From assembly GCF_000269985.1 (NCBI RefSeq), contig NC_016109.1, positions 3,410,001 to 3,474,000 on the forward strand: a stretch of DNA of 64,000 bases, given 5' to 3'. Position numbers and translations under genes: made by a program. This document shows positions 19,012 through 27,855 of this stretch, in pieces. The stretch's first letter is position 1; each line of letters begins with the position of its first letter. This DNA is from Kitasatospora setae KM-6054. GTDB taxonomy: Bacteria > Actinomycetota > Actinomycetes > Streptomycetales > Streptomycetaceae. The notes under the pieces are model-generated. The model was not told where the DNA came from. It searched no databases and saw only the letters and a list, made by a program, of their open reading frames with translations.

Positions 19012-19784
19012 TGTCCACTCCGACCGTCGAGACGCACTCGGCCGCGCTGGACGCGGTCGAGGCGGGCAGCACCCAGCTGATCAGCGTCACCTTCCGGATC
19101 CGCCGGTTCAACCCGGAGGAGCACCCGGACCCGGTGTGGGTGGACTACCAGCTCCTGATGGACCCGAAGGAGCGCGTCCTGGACGCGCTCAACAAGATCA
19201 AGTGGGAGCAGGACGGCACGCTCACGTACCGCCGCTCCTGCGCGCACGGCATCTGCGGTTCGGACGCCATGCGGATCAACGGGCGCAACCGGCTGGCGTG
19301 CAAGACCCTGATCAAGGACGTCAACCCGGAGAAGCCGATCACGGTCGAGGCCATCAAGGGCCTCGCGGTCCTCAAGGACCTGATCGTCGACATGGACCCG
19401 TTCTTCCAGGCGTACAAGGACGTCATGCCGTTCCTGATCACCAACGGGAACGAGCCGACCCGCGAGCGGCTGCAGTCGCAGTCCGACCGCGAGCGCTTCG
19501 ACGACACCACCAAGTGCATCCTGTGCGCCGCGTGCACCTCCTCGTGCCCGGTGTTCTGGAACGACGGCCAGTACTTCGGCCCGGCGGCGATCGTCAACGC
19601 GCACCGCTTCATCTTCGACTCGCGCGACGAGGGCGGCGAGCAGCGCCTGGAGATCCTCAACGACCGTGAGGGCGTGTGGCGCTGCCGCACCACCTTCAAC
19701 TGCTCGGAGGCCTGCCCGCGCGGCATCGAGGTCACCAAGGCGATCCAGGAGGTGAAGCGCGCGCTCGTCACGCGTCGCTTCTAG
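19011..19784 (+). CDS. sdhB: Succinate dehydrogenase iron-sulfur subunit
   Basis: Carries electrons from FAD to the membrane anchor. 257 residues. [2Fe-2S] ligands predicted at Cys77, Cys82, Asp85 and Cys97 (SCAHGICGSD...LAC), with Asp at the third position as in E. coli. [4Fe-4S] at Cys169, 172 and 175 with CxxCxxCxxxCP; [3Fe-4S] motif from Cys225 (CRTTFNCSEACP). Last gene of the operon, followed by a UUCG terminator. Confidence 0.97.
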   Translation: MSTPTVETHSAALDAVEAGSTQLISVTFRIRRFNPEEHPDPVWVDYQLLMDPKERVLDALNKIKWEQDGTLTYRRSCAHGICGSDAMRINGRNRLACKTLIKDVNPEKPITVEAIKGLAVLKDLIVDMDPFFQAYKDVMPFLITNGNEPTRERLQSQSDRERFDDTTKCILCAACTSSCPVFWNDGQYFGPAAIVNAHRFIFDSRDEGGEQRLEILNDREGVWRCRTTFNCSEACPRGIEVTKAIQEVKRALVTRRF

Positions 19785-19795
19785 TCCGACCCGTT

Positions 19796-19835
19796 CGAGG
19801 GGCCCGTCCGGAGTTCGCTCCGGGCGGGCCCCTCG
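19796..19835 (+). terminator. UUCG-loop terminator after sdhB
   Basis: 18-bp stem (19796-19813, 19818-19835; one G-U pair) closed by a TTCG tetraloop, 11 nt after the sdhB stop. Confidence 0.85.
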
Positions 19836-19871
19836 GCGTTCGGGGCGGTCGCGGGGCGGTCGCCGGGCGGT

Positions 19872-21215
19872 TCAGTCGGCCCGGCGGGTGCGGACGGTGG
19901 CGAGGGTGAGCAGCAGCGGGCCGGCCAGCAGGGCGGCGGCCATCCGGCGGTAGTCCTGGTCGGCGGCGGAGGCGGTGAGGGCCAGCTGGGTGCCGAGGAC
20001 GGCCGCGCCGGCCACCGGGACGAGGGCGGCCAGCCGGTGCCGCCAGGCGTACAGCACGGCGGCGGCCAGGCCCAGGTAGGCCCAGAGCGCGCCGCGCCAC
20101 AGCAGCCAGTCGAGCTGCGGGGCGCGCAGCAGGGTGTGGCTCCAGGTCGCGGCGGCGTGCAGCGGGTGCCACAGGCCGCGGGAGCCGGCCGCCGGGCCGG
20201 GCACCCCGGTGGCGGCGTGCGGGCCGTCGCCACCGGCCCACACGCCCCAGGCGATCCGGGCTCGGCAGAGCCGGGCGTCCAGCACGGCGTCCGGGTGGTC
20301 GCGGAGCAACTGCCGCCAGGCGGTCGCGAGTTCGCCCTCGGCCCGGTCGGCGGCGGGGGCGTTCCAGCGGTCGGTGAGGGCGGCGGACGCCGAGCAGTCG
20401 GCGCCCGCCGCCGCCCAGACCGGCGCCGGGGCGACGGCGTCCAGCGCGGGGTTCGCCGGGGCGGCGGCCGACCGGCCGGCCACCGCGAGGTCCGCCGCCC
20501 GCAGCGGGCGCAGGTCGCCCGCGGGCGCGGCCGGGTGGCCGAGCAGGCCGAGGGCGAGCGGCACGGCCAGCGCGAGCGCGGTCGGCAGCGCGAGGCGCAG
20601 CCGGGCCCGGGGCAGGAAGGCCAGCAGCACGGCGACGGCCGCCAGCGCGGTCCCGGCCCCCCGGGTGCCGGTCAGCGCGAGGGCGCAGACGGCCGAGAAC
20701 AGTACGGCGAGATCCAGCCGCTGGGCCGGGCCGCCCTGCCGCAGCGTGCCCTCGGCCCGCCGGGCCAGCAGCCGCAGGCCGGCCCCGGTGAGCAGCAGCG
20801 CGGCGAGCGCGACGACCGCGTCGGGAGTGGCCGACACCACCAGGCTCGCGGTCGGCGGCAGCCCGGCCAGCCCGACCGCGACCGGCCCGGCGTGCCGTCC
20901 GCGCACCCCGTAGCGGGCCAGCGCGGCGACCAGGTACCCGAGCGCGAAGGCGGCCGCGGCGGTCTGCAGCAGGGTGGCGGGCCCCGGGTGGACGAGCCGC
21001 ACGGCGGCGGCGTACAGCGGCGCGGACCCGTCCGGGGCGTCCCCGGTGAACGCCGGGTACGCCGCCGCCCACCAGAGCAGCAGCGCCGCCCAGCACCCCG
21101 CCGCCACCGCGAACGGCAGCCGCAGCCGCGACTTGGCCCGCCGGTGCCGCCGCTCCCGCTCCTGCCGCCGCGCCCACCCGGGGCGGGCCTCCTCAAGGGT
21201 GGTACTGGTGCTCAC
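19872..21215 (-). CDS. Polytopic membrane protein, function unknown
   Basis: 447 residues, very Ala/Leu-rich, with about 9-10 predicted transmembrane segments and one larger extracytoplasmic loop (about residues 225-320, including DCSASAALTDRWN). N-terminus is basic (RRQERERRHRRAKSRLRL). The general layout resembles the multi-pass glycosyltransferase-like proteins (GT39/DUF6020 type) of actinomycetes, but no catalytic motif is clear. GTG 21215 lies behind GGGGGAGG. It converges with sdhB. Confidence 0.7.
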   Translation of the reverse strand: MSTSTTLEEARPGWARRQERERRHRRAKSRLRLPFAVAAGCWAALLLWWAAAYPAFTGDAPDGSAPLYAAAVRLVHPGPATLLQTAAAAFALGYLVAALARYGVRGRHAGPVAVGLAGLPPTASLVVSATPDAVVALAALLLTGAGLRLLARRAEGTLRQGGPAQRLDLAVLFSAVCALALTGTRGAGTALAAVAVLLAFLPRARLRLALPTALALAVPLALGLLGHPAAPAGDLRPLRAADLAVAGRSAAAPANPALDAVAPAPVWAAAGADCSASAALTDRWNAPAADRAEGELATAWRQLLRDHPDAVLDARLCRARIAWGVWAGGDGPHAATGVPGPAAGSRGLWHPLHAAATWSHTLLRAPQLDWLLWRGALWAYLGLAAAVLYAWRHRLAALVPVAGAAVLGTQLALTASAADQDYRRMAAALLAGPLLLTLATVRTRRAD

Positions 21216-21343
21216 GGCGAAGCCCTCCCCCACAGTCGGTGCGGGGCAGGCTAGCAGCGGGAATCAGCCACTTGAAGGGGGCCCGCGCGGGCGGCGCCGG
21301 AACGGCCGGGCCCGCGGGGCCGCCGCCCGGCCCCGGAACGGCG

Positions 21344-21379
21344 CGAACCCGCCCCCGGCGGGCCGGCCGGGGGGGTTCG
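21344..21379 (-). terminator. Imperfect hairpin after the FG-GAP gene
   Basis: CGAACCCGCCCCCGGC pairs imperfectly with 21366-21379, 15 nt past the stop of the gene ending at 21394. Confidence 0.4.
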
Positions 21380-21393
21380 GGCACTGCGGCGGC

Positions 21394-23067
21394 TCAGGCC
21401 AGCGGGCCGCGGTCCTGCGGGGCGGTGGCGCCGTGGTAGGCGATCAGGTGCCGGTCGGCGGTGACGGCGTACAGGTCGGGCCGTCCGTCGCCGTCGAGGT
21501 CGCCGGAGCTGCCGAGGACCGGGTAGTCGGCGGCCGGGAAGGTGCCCAGGACGGTGCCGGCGGCCGGGTCGGCGAGGCCGGAGAAGTCGTAGCTCCCGTC
21601 GGCGAGCTTCGGGACGGCGTGGGCCCGCAGGACGCCGGTGGACTGCTCGCGGGACCACAGCGCGAGGTCGCCGGCCGCGTCGGGGCCGGGGGCGACCAGG
21701 TCGTAGCCGTTCCAGGCGCCGCCGGTGGTGAGGCGGGTGCTGGTGGCGCCGAACCAGGAGGGGTCGTTCTGCAGCCACAGGTCGCCCTGCTCGACGTCCA
21801 GCAGGGTGATGCCGTTCGGGACGGCCGGGTCGGTCGGGCCGAAGGCGACCAGCTGCCGCGCGTCGGCGAAGCCGGACGACAGGTCGGACAGGCAGTCCAC
21901 CGGGTTGAAGGCGGTGTCGACGCAGCCGCTCGGGTGGCTGACCAGCTGCGGCGACTGGACGCCCAGGGGCAGCCGGCCCTGGTTGAGGTACTGGTAGAGG
22001 TAGCTGCCGCCGAGGTCGTGGACGTAGACGGTGTCGGCGGGGCTGCCGGCGAGGCTCCAGCCCTTGTGGAGGACCTGGAGGCCCGTCCAGCTGCCGCCGA
22101 TCGGGGCCCAGATGGCCGGGACGACGGTGGTGGGGGTGGCGGTGGCGGAGGCGCCGCTGATCACCAGCAGGTTGCCGTGGGAGTCGGGCAGCAGGATGTC
22201 GGGGACGCCGTCGTTGTCGACGTCGCCGAGGGCCTTCGGCGGGTTGGGGTTCGACCGCGCGTAGAAGGAGTAGTGGACGGTCTGGCTGACCCGGCCCGCG
22301 TGGTCGACGGCCTCGACCCGCAGCTCGTGGCTGCCCCAGGAACCGGGCCGGAGGGCGACGCTCGCGGTGCCGTCGGCCCCGGCCGCGGCGACGCCCTGGC
22401 GGGGGGCGCAGTCGGCGCCGACGCCGAGCGTCCCGTCGAGGACGTAGCGGAAGCAGGCCACGCCGGAGCCGGTGTCGGTGGCGGAGAAGGCGAACACGCC
22501 GGTGTCGGTCGCGTACGCGGTGCCGCCCTGGGCCGGGAAGTCGTCGGAGCGGACGGCGAGTCCGGTGGGCGCGGCGGTGTCGATGCCGAAGCGGCAGGTC
22601 TCGGTGGGCGCTCCGGAGCCCGGCCGGTCCTGCGGCCAGACCTGCCAGGTGTAGCCGGCGCCGTCGGGCAGGCCGGTCAGGGCGGTCCGGACGCCGCCGA
22701 GCGCGTCGGTGTCGGCGGTGGTGTCGAGGACCTTCGCGCCGGTGCCGTCCCAGACCTTGAAGCGGGCGGCGGGCGCGGTGGTGCGCGCGGACAGCTCGGG
22801 GCCGGGGTGGCCGGCGCCGACCCAGCCGGGCGTGCCGGTGGCGGTGCAGCCGTCGGTGGGGCCGCCGTCCAGGTAGGTGCCGGGCAGGACGGTCGGGGCG
22901 GTGACGGCCGGGCCGGGTTCGGCCTGCGCGGCGGGCGCCGCGAACAGGCCGGCGGCGAGGGCTGCCGCGGCGCACGCGGCGAGCAGCCGCGGCGGGACGG
23001 AGCGGGACAAGGGACCCCCCAGGGAGACGGCGTGCGGGCGGGTGGAACCACCCGCCCGGCGGCGCAT
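21394..23067 (-). CDS. Secreted FG-GAP/VCBS-repeat protein
   Basis: 557 residues with an Ala-rich signal peptide ending about AAQA (residue 49). The first half (about 60-300) contains Ig/fibronectin-like beta segments ([33 protein letters not shown]). The second half has FG-GAP repeats with calcium-binding DxDxDG loops, [13 protein letters not shown] and [14 protein letters not shown], at its two ends. Such proteins are usually surface or extracellular adhesive scaffolds or propeller lectins. ATG 23067 follows AGGAG closely; a downstream TTG near 23010 is also possible. Substrate unknown. Confidence 0.8.
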   Translation of the reverse strand: MRRRAGGSTRPHAVSLGGPLSRSVPPRLLAACAAAALAAGLFAAPAAQAEPGPAVTAPTVLPGTYLDGGPTDGCTATGTPGWVGAGHPGPELSARTTAPAARFKVWDGTGAKVLDTTADTDALGGVRTALTGLPDGAGYTWQVWPQDRPGSGAPTETCRFGIDTAAPTGLAVRSDDFPAQGGTAYATDTGVFAFSATDTGSGVACFRYVLDGTLGVGADCAPRQGVAAAGADGTASVALRPGSWGSHELRVEAVDHAGRVSQTVHYSFYARSNPNPPKALGDVDNDGVPDILLPDSHGNLLVISGASATATPTTVVPAIWAPIGGSWTGLQVLHKGWSLAGSPADTVYVHDLGGSYLYQYLNQGRLPLGVQSPQLVSHPSGCVDTAFNPVDCLSDLSSGFADARQLVAFGPTDPAVPNGITLLDVEQGDLWLQNDPSWFGATSTRLTTGGAWNGYDLVAPGPDAAGDLALWSREQSTGVLRAHAVPKLADGSYDFSGLADPAAGTVLGTFPAADYPVLGSSGDLDGDGRPDLYAVTADRHLIAYHGATAPQDRGPLA

Positions 23068-23116
23068 CCTTCTCCTGGTCCCCGCTGGTGCGCAAGCGAA
23101 TTGACGCGCCGCCAGG

Positions 23117-23386
23117 TCAGCCCCGGTCGGCGGCGGGGGCCGCCGCGCGGCGCGACGCGCGCAGGCCGCGGACGCCGATCCAGCCGATGGCGAGGCCGAG
23201 CAGCAGGGAGGTGACGGTGAGCAGCAGGTGCACCCAGAAGAAGGCGGTGGGCTGGGAGTGGTCGCCGTTGACGAACGCCTGGCCGCCGGAGTCCTTCCAG
23301 AGGTTCTTGGCGAAGGTCGTCCAGACGAAGAGGGACCAGACGCCGAAGGCGGTGAGGAACCAGGAGACCGGGCGGCTGAGCTTCAT
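23117..23386 (-). CDS. Small two-helix membrane protein, SCO4848 family
   Basis: 89 residues: MKLSRPVSWFLTAFGVWSLF gives a first helix, a polar loop (NLWKDSGGQAFVNGDHSQP) and a second helix (VHLLLTVTSLLLGLAIGWIG) with a basic tail. Matches the small conserved streptomycete membrane protein usually found beside a D-alanyl-D-alanine carboxypeptidase, as here (divergent). Function not known; its linkage suggests a cell-envelope role. Confidence 0.8.
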   Translation of the reverse strand: MKLSRPVSWFLTAFGVWSLFVWTTFAKNLWKDSGGQAFVNGDHSQPTAFFWVHLLLTVTSLLLGLAIGWIGVRGLRASRRAAAPAADRG

Positions 23387-23523
23387 GGCGGGGTCCTTCG
23401 CGGCAGACGGGGTGCCCGTCCAGTATGCGCGGCCCGCCGATCGGAGCAGTGGGCGGTACTCGTTCGTGGCGCGGGCGGCGCCGCCGCCGGGGGCGGGGGC
23501 GGGGGGCGGGTTAGTTTCCCGGA

Positions 23524-24690
23524 ATGCTGATAATCCGCCGGATTCTCCACGGTTCGTCCGCTGCCGCGCTGCTCGTGCTGTCGCTCCCGTCCGCCGCGCG
23601 GGCGGACGCGGTGGTGGGCGGGGAGCGGTTGGGCGCGGCGGGGGTGCAGGTGGCAGCGGGGGCGCCGGCGCTGCCGAAGGAGCTGACCGGGCGGTCCTGG
23701 GTGGTCGCGGACGCGGGCAGCGGGCAGGTGCTGGCGGCGTTCAACGCGCACGCCGAGCTGCCGCCCGCGTCGACCCTGAAGATGCTGTTCGCGGTCACCG
23801 TGCTGCCCCGGTTCCCGGCCTCCGACGTGCACCGGGTGACCTGGTCGGAGCTGCAGGGGATGGGCGCGGGCAGCAGCCTGGTCGGCATCAAGGAGGACCT
23901 CGACTACAAGGTCGAGGACCTGTGGCGCGGGGTGTTCCTGTCCTCCGGCAACGACGCGGTGCACGTGCTGGCGAACATGAACGGCGGGGTCGCGAAGACC
24001 GTCGCCGACATGCAGGCCCGCGCCGACCGGCTGCGGGCCCGGGACACCCACGTGGTCAGCCCGGACGGCTACGACATGGACGGGCAGGTCACCTCGGCGT
24101 ACGACCTGACGCTGTTCGCCCGGGCGGGCCTGCGCGATCCGGAGTTCCGGGGGTACTGCGCGACCCGGTGGGCGCAGTTCCCGGGGGCGGTGGACAAGAA
24201 GACCGGGCAGCGCGGCAGCTTCGGGATCGCCAACACCGACCGGCTGCTGGGCAAGTACCCGGGGCTGATCGGGGTGAAGAACGGCTACACCACCAACGCG
24301 GGCGCGACCTACACCGGCGCGGCCGAGCGGGACGGGCGGACGCTGCTGGTGACGGTGATGCACCCGGCGGACGGCGCGAAGGTGTACGACGAGGCGGCGG
24401 CGCTGCTGGACTGGGGCTTCGCGGCGGCCGGGAAGGCCGCCCCGGTCGGGGAGCTGGCCGAGGACGGCGGCGCGCAGGCCCCGGCGGAGGGCCCGGCGGC
24501 GGCCCGGCCGGTGGCGGACCCGCCGAGCCCGCCGGCCGGGCCGGCCCGGCCGGCGGTGGGGCGGGCGGCGCACGCGGCGGCGTCCGGCCCCGGTCCGGCG
24601 ACCTGGTCGGCGGTGGGGCTGTGCGCGGCGGTCGCGGCGGCGGGACTGCTGCGGCTGCGGGCGCTGCGCCGCCGGGCGGGCCGGGGCTGA
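23524..24690 (+). CDS. D-alanyl-D-alanine carboxypeptidase (S11 family)
   Basis: Low-molecular-weight penicillin-binding protein that trims the terminal D-Ala of peptidoglycan stem peptides. 388 residues: signal peptide (1-28), catalytic domain and a C-terminal Pro/Ala linker plus transmembrane helix with basic end (about 360-388). Motifs: Ser83-x-x-Lys86 (ASTLK), SGN at 141-143, and KNG at 252-254, where many members have KTG. ATG 23524. The tail anchor suggests the enzyme stays on the outer membrane face. Confidence 0.88.
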   Translation: MLIIRRILHGSSAAALLVLSLPSAARADAVVGGERLGAAGVQVAAGAPALPKELTGRSWVVADAGSGQVLAAFNAHAELPPASTLKMLFAVTVLPRFPASDVHRVTWSELQGMGAGSSLVGIKEDLDYKVEDLWRGVFLSSGNDAVHVLANMNGGVAKTVADMQARADRLRARDTHVVSPDGYDMDGQVTSAYDLTLFARAGLRDPEFRGYCATRWAQFPGAVDKKTGQRGSFGIANTDRLLGKYPGLIGVKNGYTTNAGATYTGAAERDGRTLLVTVMHPADGAKVYDEAAALLDWGFAAAGKAAPVGELAEDGGAQAPAEGPAAARPVADPPSPPAGPARPAVGRAAHAAASGPGPATWSAVGLCAAVAAAGLLRLRALRRRAGRG

Positions 24691-24721
24691 CGCCGGCTCC
24701 GGGCCGCCCGGCGGGGGGCGG

Positions 24722-25591
24722 TCAGGGGCGGCGGGCGGCGCGCAGGGCGCGGCGGACCGCGCGGGTGGCGACCGGGGGGAGCAGGTCGAGGGCGATCCGG
24801 CGCGGGAGCGAGCGCGGCGGGGCGGCCCGGCGGGCCCGGGCGGCGGGTTCGTCCCAGGCGAGGCGGTGGCAGACCTGTTCGGCGAGGTGCTCCTCGTCGA
24901 GCCGGTAGCCCTCGGCGCGCCAGTCCCGGTCGAGCAGGTCGGCGCGGACGGCGTCGGGATCGCCCCAGGTGCCGTAGAACTTCTCCGGGGTGAGCAGCAC
25001 CGGCCGCAGGCCGAGGGTGAAGACGGCCTCCCAGACGGCGGCGGCCACGCCGGGGGTGTGCGGGGCCCGGTAGTCGTCGAGGGCGACGAGGCCGTTCTCG
25101 GCGAGCGCGTCGCGGGCGACCAGGATGTCGCCGGCCACGTGCTCGTACAGGTGGGAGGCGTCGATGTGGACGAAGCGGCAGCTGCCGGCCGGGATCCGGC
25201 CGTCGGCGAGCACCGAGGTGGGGGCCTGGACGATGACCGGCAGTTCGGGGTGGAAGGCCCGGTAGTTGGCCTCGAAGGCGCGCCGGGTGAGGGTCTCGCG
25301 GTAGGACATGGTCATCTCGGCGGAGTTGTCGTCGTCCGGCGCGTCGAGGTCGAACAGGTCGCAGACGGTGAAGGTCTCGCCGGGTTGCAGGTGGCTGCCG
25401 AGCAGGATCGCCGAGCGGCCCAGGTAGGCGCCCATCTCCAGCAGGTCGCCGGCGGTGCCGGCGGCGGTCTGCCGGTGCAGGAGGTGGGCGAAGGCCGCCT
25501 GGTCGGCGCGGAAGAACCAGCCGGGCACGTCGTCGGGGGTGGCGGGGACGGGCGGGGCGGGGGGAGCGGCGATGGTGTCCGAGACTGGCAC
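24722..25591 (-). CDS. Class I SAM-dependent methyltransferase
   Basis: 289 residues. LLEMGAYLGRSAILLG is the SAM-binding glycine loop; TVCDLFDLD is the acidic end of strand 2; FVHIDASHLYEHVAGDILVA and GLVALDDYRAP give the metal/active-site acidic motifs seen in Methyltransf_24 (TylF/CmcI-like) proteins. Substrate unknown; neighbouring envelope glycosyltransferases suggest a surface glycan, as inference only. GTG 25591 chosen because AGGAG is 5 nt upstream. Converges with the carboxypeptidase gene. Confidence 0.82.
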   Translation of the reverse strand: MPVSDTIAAPPAPPVPATPDDVPGWFFRADQAAFAHLLHRQTAAGTAGDLLEMGAYLGRSAILLGSHLQPGETFTVCDLFDLDAPDDDNSAEMTMSYRETLTRRAFEANYRAFHPELPVIVQAPTSVLADGRIPAGSCRFVHIDASHLYEHVAGDILVARDALAENGLVALDDYRAPHTPGVAAAVWEAVFTLGLRPVLLTPEKFYGTWGDPDAVRADLLDRDWRAEGYRLDEEHLAEQVCHRLAWDEPAARARRAAPPRSLPRRIALDLLPPVATRAVRRALRAARRP

Positions 25592-25677
25592 ACGGTCTCC
25601 TGGGGAGCTGGCCGGGGCGGGGGGAGCGCGGCGGCGTGCGGTCGGTGGATGCCGAACGGATGTGACCGGGATCATAG

Positions 25678-26622
25678 TCACTGGTCCGGATGCCGGACAG
25701 TCGGTGGCGCGGATTGCGGCCCGGCGGCTTCGAGCGCCGCCTCGGCCTGCCGGACGGCGCGCCGCCGGGCCTCCTCCGGGTCGGCGAGCGCGGTCCAGGC
25801 GGCGCAGTACATGAGCAGCCGGGCGACGAAGTCGATCCACAGCAGCAGCGCCACCGGCACGCCGAACGCCCCGTACAGGCTGCGGCCGGCCACCGAGCCG
25901 AGGTACGAGGAGAGCAGCAGCTTCAGCAGTTCGAAGCCGACCGCGCCGATCAGCGCGCCCTCCAGCAGGGCGCGGCGGGACTGGCCGGCGATCTGCGGGA
26001 ACGGGCCGAGCAGGTAGGCGAACAGCAGCAGGTCGGCGCCGACCGCGATCAGGAAGCCGAGCCCGGAGAGCAGCCAGCGGGCGGCCCCGCCGTCCAGGCC
26101 GAGGCCGTCGGCGAGCCGGTGGGCGAGGGTGGTGGCGAGCGCGGAGCCGGCCAGCGAGGCCAGGCAGACCAGGCCCAGGCCGAGCAGCACCAGGCAGTCG
26201 CGGAGCTTGACCAGCAGGACGTTGCCGCCCTCGGCGGGCAGCCGCCACACGGTGCGCACCGCGCCGCGCATGGTGTCCACCCAGCCGAGGCCGGAGACCA
26301 GCAGCAGCAGGCCGGAGACCAGGCCGACGGTGCCGGCGTTGGCGACCATGGCGTTCAGGTCGAGCGAGTCGGCGAGGCCGGGCAGCTGTTCGGTGACCTT
26401 GTCCTGGAGCTGGTGCACCCGGGAGTCGGAGAGGGTGGCGAGCGCGATCGCCAGGGCCACCGTGAGCAGCGGGAACAGCGCCAGGAAGCCGAAGAAGGTG
26501 ACCGCCCCGGCCAGCCGGTTGCCCTGGACGGCGTCGAACAGCAGGTACACCAGGTAGGGGCGGCTGCGCAGCAGGCGGGCGGCGAGCGGGCCGATCACGG
26601 GCAGCTTGGTGAGGAAGTCCAC
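25678..26622 (-). CDS. YihY/virulence factor BrkB family membrane protein
   Basis: 314 residues with six predicted transmembrane helices. Conserved features of the family are NRLAGAVTFFGFLALFPLL near the N-terminus, GLGWVDTMRGAVRTVW and the final SLYGAFGVPVALLLWIDF helix. Often misnamed ribonuclease BN; the actual function is unclear (possibly transport). GTG 26622. Confidence 0.88.
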   Translation of the reverse strand: MDFLTKLPVIGPLAARLLRSRPYLVYLLFDAVQGNRLAGAVTFFGFLALFPLLTVALAIALATLSDSRVHQLQDKVTEQLPGLADSLDLNAMVANAGTVGLVSGLLLLVSGLGWVDTMRGAVRTVWRLPAEGGNVLLVKLRDCLVLLGLGLVCLASLAGSALATTLAHRLADGLGLDGGAARWLLSGLGFLIAVGADLLLFAYLLGPFPQIAGQSRRALLEGALIGAVGFELLKLLLSSYLGSVAGRSLYGAFGVPVALLLWIDFVARLLMYCAAWTALADPEEARRRAVRQAEAALEAAGPQSAPPTVRHPDQ

Positions 26623-26711
26623 CCTTGGCTGTATACCGCTGTCCGGCCCGGGGCGCGCGGAGCGACGCGTACGGGTGACGCCGCGTCAGGGGTCGGCCGC
26701 GGCGCGGCGGG

Positions 26712-27710
26712 TCAGCGGCGGACGGCGCGGCGGGCCCGGGCGAGGGCGCGCAGGCTCTGGAAGCCGAGGTAGCTGCCGCGGCCGAGCAGTTCGCCGCGCA
26801 GGCCCTCGCGGCCGGGGGCGGGCCGGTAGCCGTCGGGGCGGTGCCGGGCGCAGTGCTCGCCGGCCCGCCGGAAGAACTCGCGGCGGTCGGCGGCCGGGAC
26901 CCGGCCGGGCTTGGAGACCACGGTGGCGAGGTGGCCGAGCATCATCCGGTAGATCACCGGCCGCCAGCGGTCGAGGTCGAGCCGGGTGTCGAGGAAGGCG
27001 AAGACCCGGTCGTACTGGGCGAAGACGTCGAAGTGCTTGCGGGAGGCGGTGGCGAGGATGTTGCCGCCCTCGCGGCGCTGCCGGTAGTGGACGCCGACGG
27101 CGTCGAGCAGGGTGATCCGCTCGGCGGCGAGCAGCGCCGGGTAGGTGTAGGGGGTGTCCTCGTAGTAGCCGGGCGGGAAGGACAGGCCGACGCGCTCGGT
27201 GAACTCGCGGCGGTAGACCTTGTTCCAGGCGACCTGCAGCAGGTCGAGCAGGTCGCGGCGGTCGTCCAGGGCGAACACCTCGGGGCCGGGCCGGGTGAAG
27301 ACGGGGGCGGAGGCGGAGCGGGCCACCCGGCCGTCCCAGTAGCTGCGGGCGTAGTCGAAGACCAGCAGGTCGGGGTCGTCGGTGGCGCGCAGCCGGGCGT
27401 CGACGGCGGCGAGCAGGCCGGGGGTGAGGGTGTCGTCGCTGTCCAGGAAGAGCAGGTAGTCGCCGGTGGCGAGGGCGGCGCCGGCGTTGCGGGCCGGGCC
27501 GAGGCCGACGTTCTCCGGGAGGTGCCGGACGGCGACCCGGGGGTCGCGGGCGGCGGCGGCGTCCAGCAGGGCGCCGCAGCCGTCGGGGGAGCGGTCGTCG
27601 ACGGCGATCAGTTCGAAATCGCCGAAGGACTGCGAGAGGACCGACTCCAGGCACTCGGGCAGGTACTCCTCGACGGCGTGCACGGGCACGACCACACTGA
27701 ACCGCGGCAT
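26712..27710 (-). CDS. Family 2 glycosyltransferase
   Basis: 332 residues. GT-A fold: FSVVVPVHAVEEYLPECLES at the start, VDDRSPDG nucleotide-binding segment, FLDSDDTLTPG (DxD) and VAWNKVYRREF acceptor-side motif. The same arrangement (VVVP, DDGS, DSDD, AWNKVYR) is in the N-terminal domain of the divergently placed teichoic acid enzyme at 27856, so both probably act on a wall polymer. Nucleotide-sugar and acceptor are not predictable. Confidence 0.87.
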   Translation of the reverse strand: MPRFSVVVPVHAVEEYLPECLESVLSQSFGDFELIAVDDRSPDGCGALLDAAAARDPRVAVRHLPENVGLGPARNAGAALATGDYLLFLDSDDTLTPGLLAAVDARLRATDDPDLLVFDYARSYWDGRVARSASAPVFTRPGPEVFALDDRRDLLDLLQVAWNKVYRREFTERVGLSFPPGYYEDTPYTYPALLAAERITLLDAVGVHYRQRREGGNILATASRKHFDVFAQYDRVFAFLDTRLDLDRWRPVIYRMMLGHLATVVSKPGRVPAADRREFFRRAGEHCARHRPDGYRPAPGREGLRGELLGRGSYLGFQSLRALARARRAVRR

Positions 27711-27855
27711 CTCTTCACTCTCCCGACCTGGCCTGGCCTGGCGCAGACTAGCAAGCGCGGAGAGGTAGGATCGCGGCCGGTGGAGGTCCGCTCTCGCACG
27801 CAGGTATCCACGGGCCCGCCGGTCGCACTCCCCGATGAAAGGCTCTGCGCTACCG